Source: Aerococcus urinaeequi
GTDB lineage: Bacteria > Bacillota > Bacilli > Lactobacillales > Aerococcaceae
Reading direction: 5' to 3'
DNA length: 64,000 bases
Assembly (NCBI RefSeq): GCF_001543205.1
Contig: NZ_CP014162.1
Coordinates: 1,488,001 to 1,552,000, forward strand
Shown in pieces: positions 16,418 to 25,280 of this stretch. How positions within the stretch are numbered: the first letter of the stretch is position 1; every line of letters begins with the position of its first letter. A program made the translations under genes and the position numbers. A model generated the notes under the pieces. That model ran no database searches and was not told where the DNA came from. It was given only the letters and a program-made list of their open reading frames with translations.

Positions 16418-17728
16418 TTAATAGTTATCATCGTCTGGTGATAAGCCAGCGGCTAATATCTTCAGTAGTTGCCCGTTTTCCGCATTTTCATGCCAGCCTC
16501 TAAAGTAGTCAGACCCGGGTCCATAAGCATAGACATTGACGTCTTCACCCGTATGGTTACCTGTTGTCCACCCTGTATTAGAACGGCGGTCTACAATGTC
16601 TCGAATGGCTTGGGTCAAGCGGCTGACCTTTTCTTCGTAAGTATAGACATAAGTATGGTAGATAGACCGTAACTGGTTTTTCTCAGTAGAAGATAATTCG
16701 AATTGGATGTTACGACGAATTACTTCAACCCAGTCATTGGTTTCTTGGGTTAATTCAGCAATGTGTTCAGGAGTTGCTTTGACTTTTCGAATATAGTCAG
16801 GCAACCAGGAATCGATATTATTAGCCCCCATAGTCATCCCACCGGTTGCATGGTCAGACGTTGCAATGACAAGGGTATCTCCGTCTTGCTTGGCGAAATC
16901 AATGGCCACTTGAAAGGCGCCGGCGAAATCATCAATTTCACTCATGATCCCAACCACATCTTTATGGTGGGCAGCCCAGTCAATTTGACTCCCTTCAACC
17001 ATTAGGAAGAAACCTTCATCACCAGTATCCAATCGGCGGATGGCAGAATGGACCATTTCACCAAGACTAGGGGTCACATTTGACCAACGATCAATAGCCA
17101 TTGGAACCCCAAATTCGGAGAATAAACCAAGAATTTGTGGGTTGTGAGAATTGAAGAGTTCATGTTTGGTATGGACGATATCATAGCCAAGATTTTCAAA
17201 TTCTTGGGCTAAATTTCGGTCTGGGCGGATAAAATGGTCACGCCCCCCGCCAAGCATGACATCAATTTTTTGCTTACCTTCAATGGTATCGTCTAGGTAT
17301 TGATCAGCAATATCAAAATAATCTAAGCGGCTTTCTACATGGGCCGCAAAACCTGCAGGCGTTGCGTGGCTGATTTCAGCGGTCACGACAATCCCTGTCT
17401 TTTTATTGTTCAATTTGGCAATCTCTAAGGCAGAGTCTACCCGGCTCAATTGTTTGTCTAGGCCAATGACACCATTCATGGTTTTGACACCAGTAGCCAT
17501 GGCTGTTGAAGAGGCGGCAGAATCGGTAATTGTCGCCCAAGGGTCAAAGGAATAAGTGGATTGTTGGCCAACCAAATACTTGTTAAAGATACTTGGGTTT
17601 CTAAAGTGACCAACGTCTTGATGAAGATATTCCCGGTAGGCTGAGGCGAGTGAAACGCTCATCCCGTCGGACACCATGAAAATAATGTTCTTCGGTTGGT
17701 GGGGAAATTGCTCAATACTAGCTACCAT
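16418..17728 (-). CDS. Alkaline phosphatase family enzyme without signal peptide
   Basis: 436 residues. The catalytic serine lies in TDSAASSTAMATG (Ser70); metal ligands are recognisable in MVSDGMS (Asp21), VEGSQIDWAAHH, TSDHATGGM and TGNHTGEDV. These match PhoA/PhoB-type alkaline phosphatases, which normally act outside the membrane to release phosphate from organic esters. Here the protein begins MVASIEQFPHQPKNII with no hydrophobic leader, and a GAAAGGAAG ribosome site fixes this start, so it is either cytoplasmic or exported by another route. It is convergent with galU. Confidence 0.92.
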   Translation of the reverse strand: MVASIEQFPHQPKNIIFMVSDGMSVSLASAYREYLHQDVGHFRNPSIFNKYLVGQQSTYSFDPWATITDSAASSTAMATGVKTMNGVIGLDKQLSRVDSALEIAKLNNKKTGIVVTAEISHATPAGFAAHVESRLDYFDIADQYLDDTIEGKQKIDVMLGGGRDHFIRPDRNLAQEFENLGYDIVHTKHELFNSHNPQILGLFSEFGVPMAIDRWSNVTPSLGEMVHSAIRRLDTGDEGFFLMVEGSQIDWAAHHKDVVGIMSEIDDFAGAFQVAIDFAKQDGDTLVIATSDHATGGMTMGANNIDSWLPDYIRKVKATPEHIAELTQETNDWVEVIRRNIQFELSSTEKNQLRSIYHTYVYTYEEKVSRLTQAIRDIVDRRSNTGWTTGNHTGEDVNVYAYGPGSDYFRGWHENAENGQLLKILAAGLSPDDDNY

Positions 17729-17861
17729 AATTTATGCTGCTTCCTTTCAGTAATCACTTGTCAAATTGATGGTATTTTTTCAAATCAATACCATCTTTTC
17801 TATCCTATAATCCTATTATAAGTTAAAATAGAAAGGAATGCTAAAGAAAGAGGGATACAAC

Positions 17862-18869
17862 ATGTTACGGATTGATGCCGCAGTTTTACATATCTTTGAT
17901 ACCAACACCAACGAAGCGGTCTTATCACAGACACTTTTAGACCATAAAGAACAATATATGATTGAATATATTGACAAAATGATGACCAAAATCATGTACA
18001 CGGCACAGCAAAAAGTAGGCAAGCTACCCGACAGAAGTCCAGCTAAGGAAATTTTAGTGGGCATGAATCAAGCAGAAAACTTCCTACATGGCACACAAAA
18101 ACTGACCAACCGATTTTTCAATTTCACTAAATTAAACCCGGATATCAAACCAGCGGATTTACTGTGGACAGGATTCTGGCTAGACGAAGCCTATTTTATC
18201 GGCATGTTCAAGTTAAACCACAACGAATCTTACACCCACTACGTAGAGTATGACCAGGACAACTTGAAGAATGACCTGATTATCAACCGGGCCATTCTAC
18301 CTAGCCCAACCCAAGCTATCGACGAAGGGTTCTTATACTGCATCGATACAGAAGAGTACTTCTTAATTGAGAAGAAACACCTGATCGAAGAATATGGGGA
18401 GCGAATTAACTATTTAAGTGAAATCTTCTTGGATATCCAAACCAACCCAAGTATGAAAGAATCAGTGAATATTATCAAAAAGGCCATCGCTAAAACCGCC
18501 AAGAAGTTTGGGGAAGATGACTATCAAGACCTGGCCGAAGTAAAACAAATTCTGCATGACACTATTCATGAAACACGAGCGATTGATAACCAAGCCATTG
18601 CTGAAGTTATGTACGGGGACAATTTCTCTCGTAAGCAAGCCTACTTTGAAGAAACCAAAGAACAAGGTCTAGCTGATGAAACACCTTATATGCCGGAACT
18701 TTTGGGGAACAACATGCAACGCCAAAAATTCAAGTTTGAAAACGGGATTGAATTATCCATTCCCTTAGACTTGTTCAATGACCCAGAAGTGGTTGAAATC
18801 AAAAATAACCCGGATGGAACACTGTCAGTCGAAATCAAAAATATCGAAAAAATCAAAAACATGTTCTAG
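17862..18869 (+). CDS. Nucleoid-associated protein (NdpA/YejK family)
   Basis: About 335 residues. The N-terminus LRIDAAVLHIFDTNTNEAVLS and the overall pattern (middle FLYCIDTEEYFLIE, C-terminal GIELSIPLDLF) match the 37-kDa nucleoid-associated protein family found in Firmicutes and, as YejK, in E. coli. Family members associate with the chromosome; their function is poorly defined. ATG 17862 is preferred over ATG 17838 because the AGAGGGA site is correctly spaced for it. Confidence 0.8.
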   Translation: MLRIDAAVLHIFDTNTNEAVLSQTLLDHKEQYMIEYIDKMMTKIMYTAQQKVGKLPDRSPAKEILVGMNQAENFLHGTQKLTNRFFNFTKLNPDIKPADLLWTGFWLDEAYFIGMFKLNHNESYTHYVEYDQDNLKNDLIINRAILPSPTQAIDEGFLYCIDTEEYFLIEKKHLIEEYGERINYLSEIFLDIQTNPSMKESVNIIKKAIAKTAKKFGEDDYQDLAEVKQILHDTIHETRAIDNQAIAEVMYGDNFSRKQAYFEETKEQGLADETPYMPELLGNNMQRQKFKFENGIELSIPLDLFNDPEVVEIKNNPDGTLSVEIKNIEKIKNMF

Positions 18870-18918
18870 ACTACCACCATTGTCTAAATGACGGATAATA
18901 TTAGAAAGGTTTACCTAT

Positions 18919-19101
18919 ATGTGGCAAAAATTTAAAAACTTAGGTTGGCGTGCCGCCCTAATCGTCTTCTTCGTGGTTTATATGATCACGATTTTAACAG
19001 TACCAAACCCAGAACAATTCCAAACGCCATTCCGCTTCATCTTCGCGGCCATCATAATCGTTGGCTTTGTAATGGAATTAGAAAAGAAACGAAAAAAATA
19101 G
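18919..19101 (+). CDS. Small two-helix membrane protein, unknown function
   Basis: 60 residues with two hydrophobic segments (about 11-28 and 38-53) and a strongly basic C-terminus (KKRKK), predicting both ends inside the cell. An AGAAAGG ribosome site precedes the ATG. It follows the nucleoid-associated protein gene by about 50 bases and may share its transcript. A dispersed repeat begins at its stop codon. Confidence 0.6.
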   Translation: MWQKFKNLGWRAALIVFFVVYMITILTVPNPEQFQTPFRFIFAAIIIVGFVMELEKKRKK

Positions 19102-19103
19102 AG

Positions 19104-19225
19104 AGCTGTAACCAAAGTCGTTAAGACCCAACATGCTGGGGAAAAAGCCGAAAAATTACTTCTGAGTAATTGGCGTATTTTGGGAAGCATCGGAAGCGTT
19201 TGACTTTTTGAACCCGATATTAAGA
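19104..19225. repeat. Dispersed repeat element, short copy
   Basis: Starts directly after a stop codon and resembles both ends of 9617-9890, including CAAAGTCGTTAAGAC near 19115 and the 83-base aligned block 19143-19225. The central part of the long copy is absent. Confidence 0.7.
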
Positions 19226-19238
19226 CTATATGCATGAT

Positions 19239-19272
19239 AAAAGGTCGCGAATTGTTTTTCGCGACCTTTTTA
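19239..19272. terminator. Terminator hairpin after the repeat
   Basis: AAAGGTCGCGAA pairs with TTCGCGACCTTT, with A and T runs on either side, so it could work in both directions. Confidence 0.88.
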
Positions 19273-19273
19273 C

Positions 19274-19462
19274 TTAGTTTTTCGTATGTGTCTTAATATA
19301 AGGCATGACTTCATCGGCGAATTTTTCCATCTGGGCATTTACCCGGTCTGGTTGATTGCCATTATCCACTTTTAAGGTTAACCGCTGGAAGTTAAAGGTT
19401 TCGTACTGGTACAAAATCTTATCTCGTAGTAACCGCTTGTCCCCAATCAACGTTCTTTTGCT
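19274..19462 (-). pseudogene. C-terminal remnant of a luciferase-like flavin monooxygenase
   Basis: On the minus strand about 60 codons are open and end at the TTA (stop) at 19274-19276. They read LIGDKRLLRDKILYQYE, then FNFQRLTLKVDNG and FADEVMPYIKTH, which matches the C-terminal end of LLM-class flavin-dependent oxidoreductases (GS..V..KILYQHE and A..V.P). A stop codon lies immediately upstream and no start or catalytic barrel is present, so only the tail survives. Confidence 0.6.
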
Positions 19463-19590
19463 TGCCTAAATTGAAGGACGAAGGTCTATGTGTACTGTAT
19501 ATTCTGAATGATTTGAATCAAACTGTAATCAAGAGTAAAATAGGAAAGAATAATGATAGCAAAAATAAAGCAAGAGGAGAGGGTTTTTAA

Positions 19591-21393
19591 ATGAAATATA
19601 ATGACACTTGGGATTTAGACGCCATGTATCAAGGCGGAGTGACAGGGTATGCCTTTCAAGAGGCATTAGAAACCCTAGTCCAAAAACGAGATGCCTTAAT
19701 CAAAGACATGCAAGCATTTGATATCAATACAACAGGCGCACCAGCAACTTTTGCGGATATTATTGATCAAGCTGACCAATACCTGAACCACTTCACTACT
19801 TTAATTACCTACGCCCAAATGGCATCTGACGCAGACATGCGTGACGAGGCCGCTTCGGCAGCGATTAATAAGGTGGCGACTTTAAACCAAGCTTATGAGA
19901 TTGCCCGCAAAGGGTTAGACAAACAATTGGCGACCCTAACAGATGCCGCATTCCAAGACTTTTTAGCGGAACCGCGCTTGGCTGAAATTGCCTTCACCCT
20001 TGAGGAAGACCGCCGCGATGCGAAACGCTTGTTAGATGATCAAGCGGAAGCGCTTTTATCTGAATTACAAATCGACGGTTTATCTGGTTGGTCAAATACC
20101 TATTCTACGACGGCTTCAGTGATGACGATTTCGGTCGATTTAGACGACGGCCACCACGACTATTCAGTGGGACAGGCCATGAACAACATGTACGCTGACC
20201 CAAATCCGGATAACCGGGCGAAAATTTTTGCTGCTTGGGAAGAGACTTTTGCTCAATACGGTCCAGTCTTCGCTGATGTCTTAAACCACTTAGCTGGCTA
20301 CCGGTTAACCACTCAAAAAGCGCATGGATACAATGATTTCATGGAGGAGCCCCTAGAATATAACCGTATCAAGGCGGAAACTGTGGAAGCTATGTGGCAA
20401 GCTGTCGCAGCCAATAAAGATACCTTTGTCCAATTTTTAAACCGGAAAAAGGCTTTGCTTGGTTTAGACGAGTTGAACTGGCAAGATGTTGATGCGCCAT
20501 TAGATTTCGAGGATACCAAACCAACGACCTTCACTTACGATGAGGCGGCAGACTTTGTGGTAGAAAACTTCAGAACCTTTGGTGACAAGCTAGCGGACTT
20601 CGCCCAATCAGCTATAGACAAGCGGTGGATTGAAGCAGAAGACCGTCCCGGTAAGCGTCCAGGTGGTTACTGTACTGAAACCATCAACCAAGATGAGACC
20701 CGTATCTTTATGACCTTTACAGGCTCTAGAAACGATACGTCAACCTTGGCCCACGAATTGGGTCACGCCTTCCACTCTGATGTGTTAACTAGTGAAGCAC
20801 CGTCTAACCAAGCTTATGCTATGAATGTGGCTGAAACAGCGTCGACATTCGCTGAAACAATTGTGGCTAACGCCAATTTAAAACAGGCCAAAAGTAAGTC
20901 TGAGCGCCTACAATTATTGAACGCGAAAATGGAAAATGCCATTGCTATGTTTATGAACATCCGGTCTCGGTTCTTATTTGAAACAGCCTTTTATACTGAG
21001 CGCCAAGACGGTTTTGTATCAGAAAGTCGCTTGAATGAATTGATGACCCAAGCCCAAAAAGAAGCTTTTGGTGGGGCCATTAATGACCTACACCCACATT
21101 TCTGGGCCAGTAAGTTGCACTTCTTCATCGATGACGTGCCATTCTACAACTTCCCATATACATTCGGCTACATGTTTAGCTTAGGAATCTATGCGGAATA
21201 CTTGAAGGCGCCAGAAGGATTTGAAGAGCGTTACATCGCCCTATTGAAAGATACAGGACGGATGACCACTGAAGAATTGGCCATGAAACATTTAGGCGCT
21301 GACCTAACTAAGCCAGATTTCTGGCAAGCTGCCATCGATTTAGCGGCAGCAGACGTGAAAGAATTCTTAGCTGAATCGGAAGATTTAGTTTAA
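19591..21393 (+). CDS. M3-family oligoendopeptidase (PepF-like)
   Basis: 600 residues. The zinc-protease motif HELGHAFHSD starts near residue 388, with the third ligand region in NVAETASTFAE. Such enzymes cut short peptides in the cytoplasm. The architecture and N-terminus fit the clade usually labelled M3-family oligoendopeptidase rather than classical PepF, whose likely representative is at 57874. The AAGAGGAGAGGG ribosome site is strong and a terminator follows. Confidence 0.92.
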   Translation: MKYNDTWDLDAMYQGGVTGYAFQEALETLVQKRDALIKDMQAFDINTTGAPATFADIIDQADQYLNHFTTLITYAQMASDADMRDEAASAAINKVATLNQAYEIARKGLDKQLATLTDAAFQDFLAEPRLAEIAFTLEEDRRDAKRLLDDQAEALLSELQIDGLSGWSNTYSTTASVMTISVDLDDGHHDYSVGQAMNNMYADPNPDNRAKIFAAWEETFAQYGPVFADVLNHLAGYRLTTQKAHGYNDFMEEPLEYNRIKAETVEAMWQAVAANKDTFVQFLNRKKALLGLDELNWQDVDAPLDFEDTKPTTFTYDEAADFVVENFRTFGDKLADFAQSAIDKRWIEAEDRPGKRPGGYCTETINQDETRIFMTFTGSRNDTSTLAHELGHAFHSDVLTSEAPSNQAYAMNVAETASTFAETIVANANLKQAKSKSERLQLLNAKMENAIAMFMNIRSRFLFETAFYTERQDGFVSESRLNELMTQAQKEAFGGAINDLHPHFWASKLHFFIDDVPFYNFPYTFGYMFSLGIYAEYLKAPEGFEERYIALLKDTGRMTTEELAMKHLGADLTKPDFWQAAIDLAAADVKEFLAESEDLV

Positions 21394-21415
21394 TGGAATA
21401 TATAAACAAGTTGCT

Positions 21416-21452
21416 AAAGCAGGTAGGGATATATTTCCTTTACCTGCTTTTT
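21416..21452 (+). terminator. Terminator after the M3 oligoendopeptidase gene
   Basis: AAAGCAGGTA (21416-21425) pairs perfectly with TACCTGCTTT (21441-21450), followed by T residues. Confidence 0.85.
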
Positions 21453-21509
21453 ACAATATGCACAAACTTTGCGTGCTATAATTGACCTAATAAGGAGTAT
21501 GTGATTTTT

Positions 21510-22106
21510 ATGACTAAATCAACCATTTTTGACGAAATCAAACAAGAGATTATTGCCGATCCTTATAACAAGGACTATACCGACCGTGGGATTAATCCTG
21601 TTTTCTATGCTTCAAAAAATGCCAGGGTTGCCATTATCGGCCAAGCACCTGGTAAGAAGGTAGAGGAGACACAAATTTTCTGGAATGACCAGTCGGGAGA
21701 CCGGTTAAGAAATTGGATGGGGATTTCTAGGGAACTATTCTATGAAACTGATTTGATTGCCCAATTACCCATGGATTTCTATTATCCAGGCAAAGCCAAA
21801 ACGGGGGACAAACCACCAAGAAAGGGATTCGCAGACAAGTTTCACCCGCAAATTCTAAAAGAAATGCCCAATATAGAAACCATTATCTTGATTGGTAATT
21901 ATTCACAGAAACACTATTTGGGAAAAGACCGGCAGAAAAACCTGACCGAAACAGTTAGACATTACAAGGACTATTTACCAGAATATTTCCCCCTGGTCCA
22001 TCCGTCCCCTTTAAACCAAAGGTGGATGAAGAAGAATCCTTGGTTTGAAACAGATGTACTACCTGATTTTAAAGAGATGATACAGACGTATATCAAGGAG
22101 GACTAG
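21510..22106 (+). CDS. Uracil-DNA glycosylase superfamily protein
   Basis: About 198 residues. The motif IIGQAPGKKVEET near residue 42 is the UDG-superfamily motif 1 (GxxPG type), and VHPSPLN near residue 163 is motif 2. Members remove uracil or related bases from DNA, though this subfamily is little studied and often annotated only as UDG-family. The start may be ATG 21510 or GTG 21501; AAGGAG sits at 21492-21497. Confidence 0.82.
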   Translation: MTKSTIFDEIKQEIIADPYNKDYTDRGINPVFYASKNARVAIIGQAPGKKVEETQIFWNDQSGDRLRNWMGISRELFYETDLIAQLPMDFYYPGKAKTGDKPPRKGFADKFHPQILKEMPNIETIILIGNYSQKHYLGKDRQKNLTETVRHYKDYLPEYFPLVHPSPLNQRWMKKNPWFETDVLPDFKEMIQTYIKED

Positions 22107-22109
22107 GTA

Positions 22110-22453
22110 ATTGACCAGGTACTAGCAATCGATGACTATATTGCAGGTTATGTAAATGATGTCCAAGCTATTTTAATGAAGTTATGACATAAGCTAGCGT
22201 CGGCATTGCCTGCTTGTCAGGAGAAAAATTCCTATGGCATACCGAACCTTTTTGATAAGGAGATGGTTACCCACTAAGGGAGCAACAAGTGTTACCTTGG
22301 GATTTATCCCTTCCCGAAAACGATTCTTACTTTTGGGGACAAGGGGGCAGATCTTAGGTAAGCCAAGGGACCTTACAATTTCCCTATGATTCAGAAATTC
22401 CTTATGAATTAATTGTTGAATTAGCGGTTTACAACTACCATCAACAAAAATAA
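22110..22453 (+). pseudogene. Broken DUF1801 (YdhG-like) gene
   Basis: The frame from 22110 reads IDDYIAGYVNDVQAIL, then a TGA, then KNSYGIPNLF, a TAA, then LGIYPFPKTI and a further TAA; after a one-base shift it continues GPYNFPYDSEIPYELIVELA to a stop at 22451. In order these match the DUF1801 pattern (DEYIA..P......SYGMP.........GFYP........FP...PIPY.LI). At least three stops and one frameshift show it is not functional. Confidence 0.72.
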
Positions 22454-22470
22454 AAATACGGAGGCAAGTC

Positions 22471-23751
22471 ATGGCAGAGATAGGTAAAAAAATTTGGGGT
22501 TACACCAAAGAAGAATGGTCGTGGGTTTTACAGGATACAGGGAATTCAGCTTATTCCTTAGTTATCACAGCAACATTATTTCCCTTGTTTTATAAGGCAA
22601 TCGCAGAAGGGGCGGGAGTTGCGGACGCAGATTCAACCGCCTACTTGTCTTATGCCAATTCTATCGGAACGGCCTTAGTAGGCTTGATGGCACCGATTTT
22701 AGGGTCTATCGCTGAATACCGAGGTTTTAGAAAGCCTTTGTTTACGATGGGGACCTTGTTAGGTATTATTTCTATATTGTTGATGGCTTTTACACCAGGT
22801 GGGACTTGGGGAATGGCTTGGTTAATCTTATTAATTTTATATGTTTTATCCAATATCGGTTTTTCATCGTCAAATGTCTTTTATGATGCTTCACTGCTTG
22901 ATGTAACGGTTAAAACCCGGATGTCTCGCGTATCTTCAATGGGTTACGGTATGGGCTATATCGGGTCTTGTGTACCATTCTTATTCTATTTAGTTTTTAT
23001 GTTAAATATTGATGCTATGCCGTTTACCCTAGATTGGTTAACCAGAGCAGCCTTTGTATTAACCGCTATTTGGTGGTTTGCCTTTACTATTCCTTATTGG
23101 CAAAATGTCCAACAAAAATCTTGGATCAACCCAAGTCCAAGCCCCATTCGCGATTCCTTTAAACGGGTGAAAAATACCATCAAAGACATGGCCCAATACC
23201 GTCAGTTATTTATATTCCTATTGGCTTATTTCTTATATATCGACGGGGTAGGGACAATTATTTCAATGGCAACGGCTGTAGCAACTGACTTAGGGATTGA
23301 AGCGACAGTCCTTGTAGTGGTTTTATTGATCGTTCAAATTGTGGCCTTTCCATTCACAGTATTATACGGGCAGCTGGCCAAACGATTCGGAGATAAGAAA
23401 ATTATCTATGTAGGGATTGTGACTTATATCATTATCTGTATCTATGCCTTGAGTATGGAAACAGCGACTGATTTCTTTATACTAGCTTGTATGGTTGGGA
23501 CGGCTCAAGGTGGCTTACAAGCCTTGTCACGTTCGATGTTTGGAAAATTAGTACCAGAAGGCAAAACGAATGAATTCTTCGGCATCTATAATGTTTTCGG
23601 AAAGTTCTCTTCCATTATCGGGACAACCTTATTAGGGATTATCACCCAAATGACGGGTAATTCCTTGAATGGGGTCTTTGGTTTAATTATCCTCTTTATT
23701 ATCGGGGGTGCCTTATTACTAGGCGTTAAAGAAGACGGGGTAAAAGGATAG
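22471..23751 (+). CDS. MFS transporter, UMF1 (Atg22-like) family
   Basis: 426 residues with about twelve hydrophobic segments. The N-terminus YTKEEWSWVLQDTGNSAYSL and the following helix match UMF1-family transporters, whose members include efflux and bile-acid-linked carriers. Substrate cannot be told from sequence. The ribosome site is ACGGAGG and the gene ends in a strong bidirectional terminator. Confidence 0.87.
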   Translation: MAEIGKKIWGYTKEEWSWVLQDTGNSAYSLVITATLFPLFYKAIAEGAGVADADSTAYLSYANSIGTALVGLMAPILGSIAEYRGFRKPLFTMGTLLGIISILLMAFTPGGTWGMAWLILLILYVLSNIGFSSSNVFYDASLLDVTVKTRMSRVSSMGYGMGYIGSCVPFLFYLVFMLNIDAMPFTLDWLTRAAFVLTAIWWFAFTIPYWQNVQQKSWINPSPSPIRDSFKRVKNTIKDMAQYRQLFIFLLAYFLYIDGVGTIISMATAVATDLGIEATVLVVVLLIVQIVAFPFTVLYGQLAKRFGDKKIIYVGIVTYIIICIYALSMETATDFFILACMVGTAQGGLQALSRSMFGKLVPEGKTNEFFGIYNVFGKFSSIIGTTLLGIITQMTGNSLNGVFGLIILFIIGGALLLGVKEDGVKG

Positions 23752-23773
23752 GTAACTTGCTCATAACAAAAGG

Positions 23774-23816
23774 AAAAACTGGTGATCACTTTTTAATAGT
23801 GACCACCAGTTTTTTC
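23774..23816. terminator. Bidirectional terminator between the MFS and GST-type genes
   Basis: AAAACTGGTG.TCACT pairs with AGTGA.CACCAGTTTT around a 7-base loop, followed by T residues. Confidence 0.88.
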
Positions 23817-23847
23817 GTATTGGCTTATTTAATTGTTTGCAGTCATC

Positions 23848-24804
23848 TTAGATATCTAAAGAGATTGCTGGCCCGGCTGGAATAATGCCGTTCGGGTTAA
23901 TTGTCGGGTGGCTACCATAGTAGTGGTGTTGGATGTGGTAGAAATCAACTGTGTCAGAAATACCTGCCATGTTGTAGATTTCACGCGTATAACGCCATAC
24001 ATTTTCAAAGTCAGTTAAGTGTTTAATATTGCACTTGAAGTGACCGTAGTAGACATGCTCGAAACGAATTAATGTTGGGAACAAGCGGATGTCAGATGTT
24101 GTTAATTTGTCGCCTAATAAGAATTTTTTGTCAGCTAGGATACCGTCTAATTTTTCTAGGGCATCAAATACATGACCAACTTCTTCTTCATAAACAGCTT
24201 GATCTGTCGCAAAACCAGCTTTATAAACACCGTTGTTGATGTTTGGATAGACAAAGTCATCTATTTCTTTGATTTGGTCGCGCAATTCTTCAGGGTAGTA
24301 GTCACCTTCAATGGCACCTATTTCGTCAAAGGCTGAGTTTAACATCAACATAATATCAGATGATTCGTTGTTGACGATGGTATCTTTTTCCTTGTCATAT
24401 AAAACAGGTACTGTTACACGGCCTGTGTAGTTAGGATCTGCGTGTGTATAGACTTGGTGTAAGAAGTCAGCATTTAGAATGGGGTCAGGAATTACACCTT
24501 GGTCTGGTGCAAATGTCCAACCGTTTTCCAACATAATTGGGTTCACGATAGAAATAGAAATCAGGTCTTCTAATCCTTTTAATTTACGCAACATTAAGGT
24601 ACGGCTAGCCCATGGACACGCTAGTGAAACGTATAAGTGGTAGCGTCCTGCTTCTGCTTTAAAGCCACCTTCACCTGAAGGACCTGGTGCACCGTCAGTT
24701 GTGATCCAGTTTCTGAATTGTGAGTCTTTGCGGACGAAACGACCACCTGTTGACTCTGTGTCATACCATTGGTCCTTCCAAACGCCGTCTACTAATAATC
24801 CCAT
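23848..24804 (-). CDS. Glutathionyl-hydroquinone reductase (Xi-class GST)
   Basis: 318 residues, the expected length. The N-terminal thioredoxin-like domain carries the catalytic cysteine in SLACPWASRT (Cys63), and the Xi-class loop around TVPVLYDKE followed by NNESSDIM is clear. A helical GST C-terminal domain follows. These enzymes use glutathione to reduce glutathionyl-hydroquinones; the E. coli relative is YqjG. Their presence suggests some access to glutathione. GGAG lies before the ATG. Confidence 0.92.
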   Translation of the reverse strand: MGLLVDGVWKDQWYDTESTGGRFVRKDSQFRNWITTDGAPGPSGEGGFKAEAGRYHLYVSLACPWASRTLMLRKLKGLEDLISISIVNPIMLENGWTFAPDQGVIPDPILNADFLHQVYTHADPNYTGRVTVPVLYDKEKDTIVNNESSDIMLMLNSAFDEIGAIEGDYYPEELRDQIKEIDDFVYPNINNGVYKAGFATDQAVYEEEVGHVFDALEKLDGILADKKFLLGDKLTTSDIRLFPTLIRFEHVYYGHFKCNIKHLTDFENVWRYTREIYNMAGISDTVDFYHIQHHYYGSHPTINPNGIIPAGPAISLDI

Positions 24805-24895
24805 GTATTCATCTCCTTTTAGAAATAATAATTCGATTTCAAATTAATATATGTCTTATTGTAATATAGTTGACTGTATTTCTCAAGTGATAGGG

Positions 24896-25040
24896 GTTGA
24901 GGGGAGAGAGGATACTGCTATTAATGGCAGGTCTTCTGCATCCGCTTGCGCTATCATCTCCTGTCTGCCCTGCAGAACTCGACTTGCGGTGGGACCACCC
25001 AACATTGGGCGCGATATCCGGCTCCCTTCAAACGCATAGC
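24896..25040. other. GC-rich intergenic patch of foreign appearance
   Basis: By hand count 24901-25040 has 80 G or C in 140 bases (57%), well above its surroundings. On the minus strand two consecutive frames are open and could be one frameshifted fragment (MRLKGAGYRAQCWVVPP, then LQGRQEMIAQADAEDLP). I cannot name a family. Confidence 0.45.
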
Positions 25041-25083
25041 CATCGCTTCAAACACGAACTATGTTTTTTTGAGTAATCGTTGA

Positions 25084-25111
25084 TGACTAACAATTAAAAG
25101 TTAGCTATACT
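25084..25111 (+). promoter_or_regulatory. Possible promoter for the folate operon
   Basis: TATACT at 25106-25111 is preceded by TGACTA (16-base gap) or TTGATG (20-base gap). The inverted pair CTAAC/GTTAG lies between the boxes. Only the -10 box is convincing. Confidence 0.4.
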
Positions 25112-25120
25112 TAATGGGAC

Positions 25121-25250
25121 TAGGTATGGCTATGGCAGGTCGGGGCATATGTTTTAAGAAAATACCGAATGTTGTTGGTGTTAAATGGTGCATCCACCTG
25201 CTAAATCCTACCTATAGACGTTTTAGAAGACGGTTTAAAGGTCTTCTACT
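25121..25250 (+). promoter_or_regulatory. Structured leader before folC (unclassified; weak THF-riboswitch resemblance)
   Basis: Nested complementary segments form one long hairpin: TAGGTA 25121-25126 with TACCTA 25209-25214, GCAGGT 25135-25140 with ACCTGC 25196-25201, and GGGGCA with TGC-A-TCC inside. The 3' half contains GGTG...GCATCC, reminiscent of the 3' conserved part of THF riboswitches, but its GCATCC is base-paired here and the spacing differs. A second hairpin (TAGAAGAC/GTCTTCTA, about 25224-25248) lies just before folC. Confidence 0.35.
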
Positions 25251-25280
25251 CATAATAGATCACGAAAAGAGGCTTATCCA

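Noticed and set aside
24986-25000. T-box-like core GCGGTGGGACCACCC before folC
   Set aside because: It is self-complementary by itself, no stem I or following terminator can be drawn, and the downstream genes are not amino-acid-linked.
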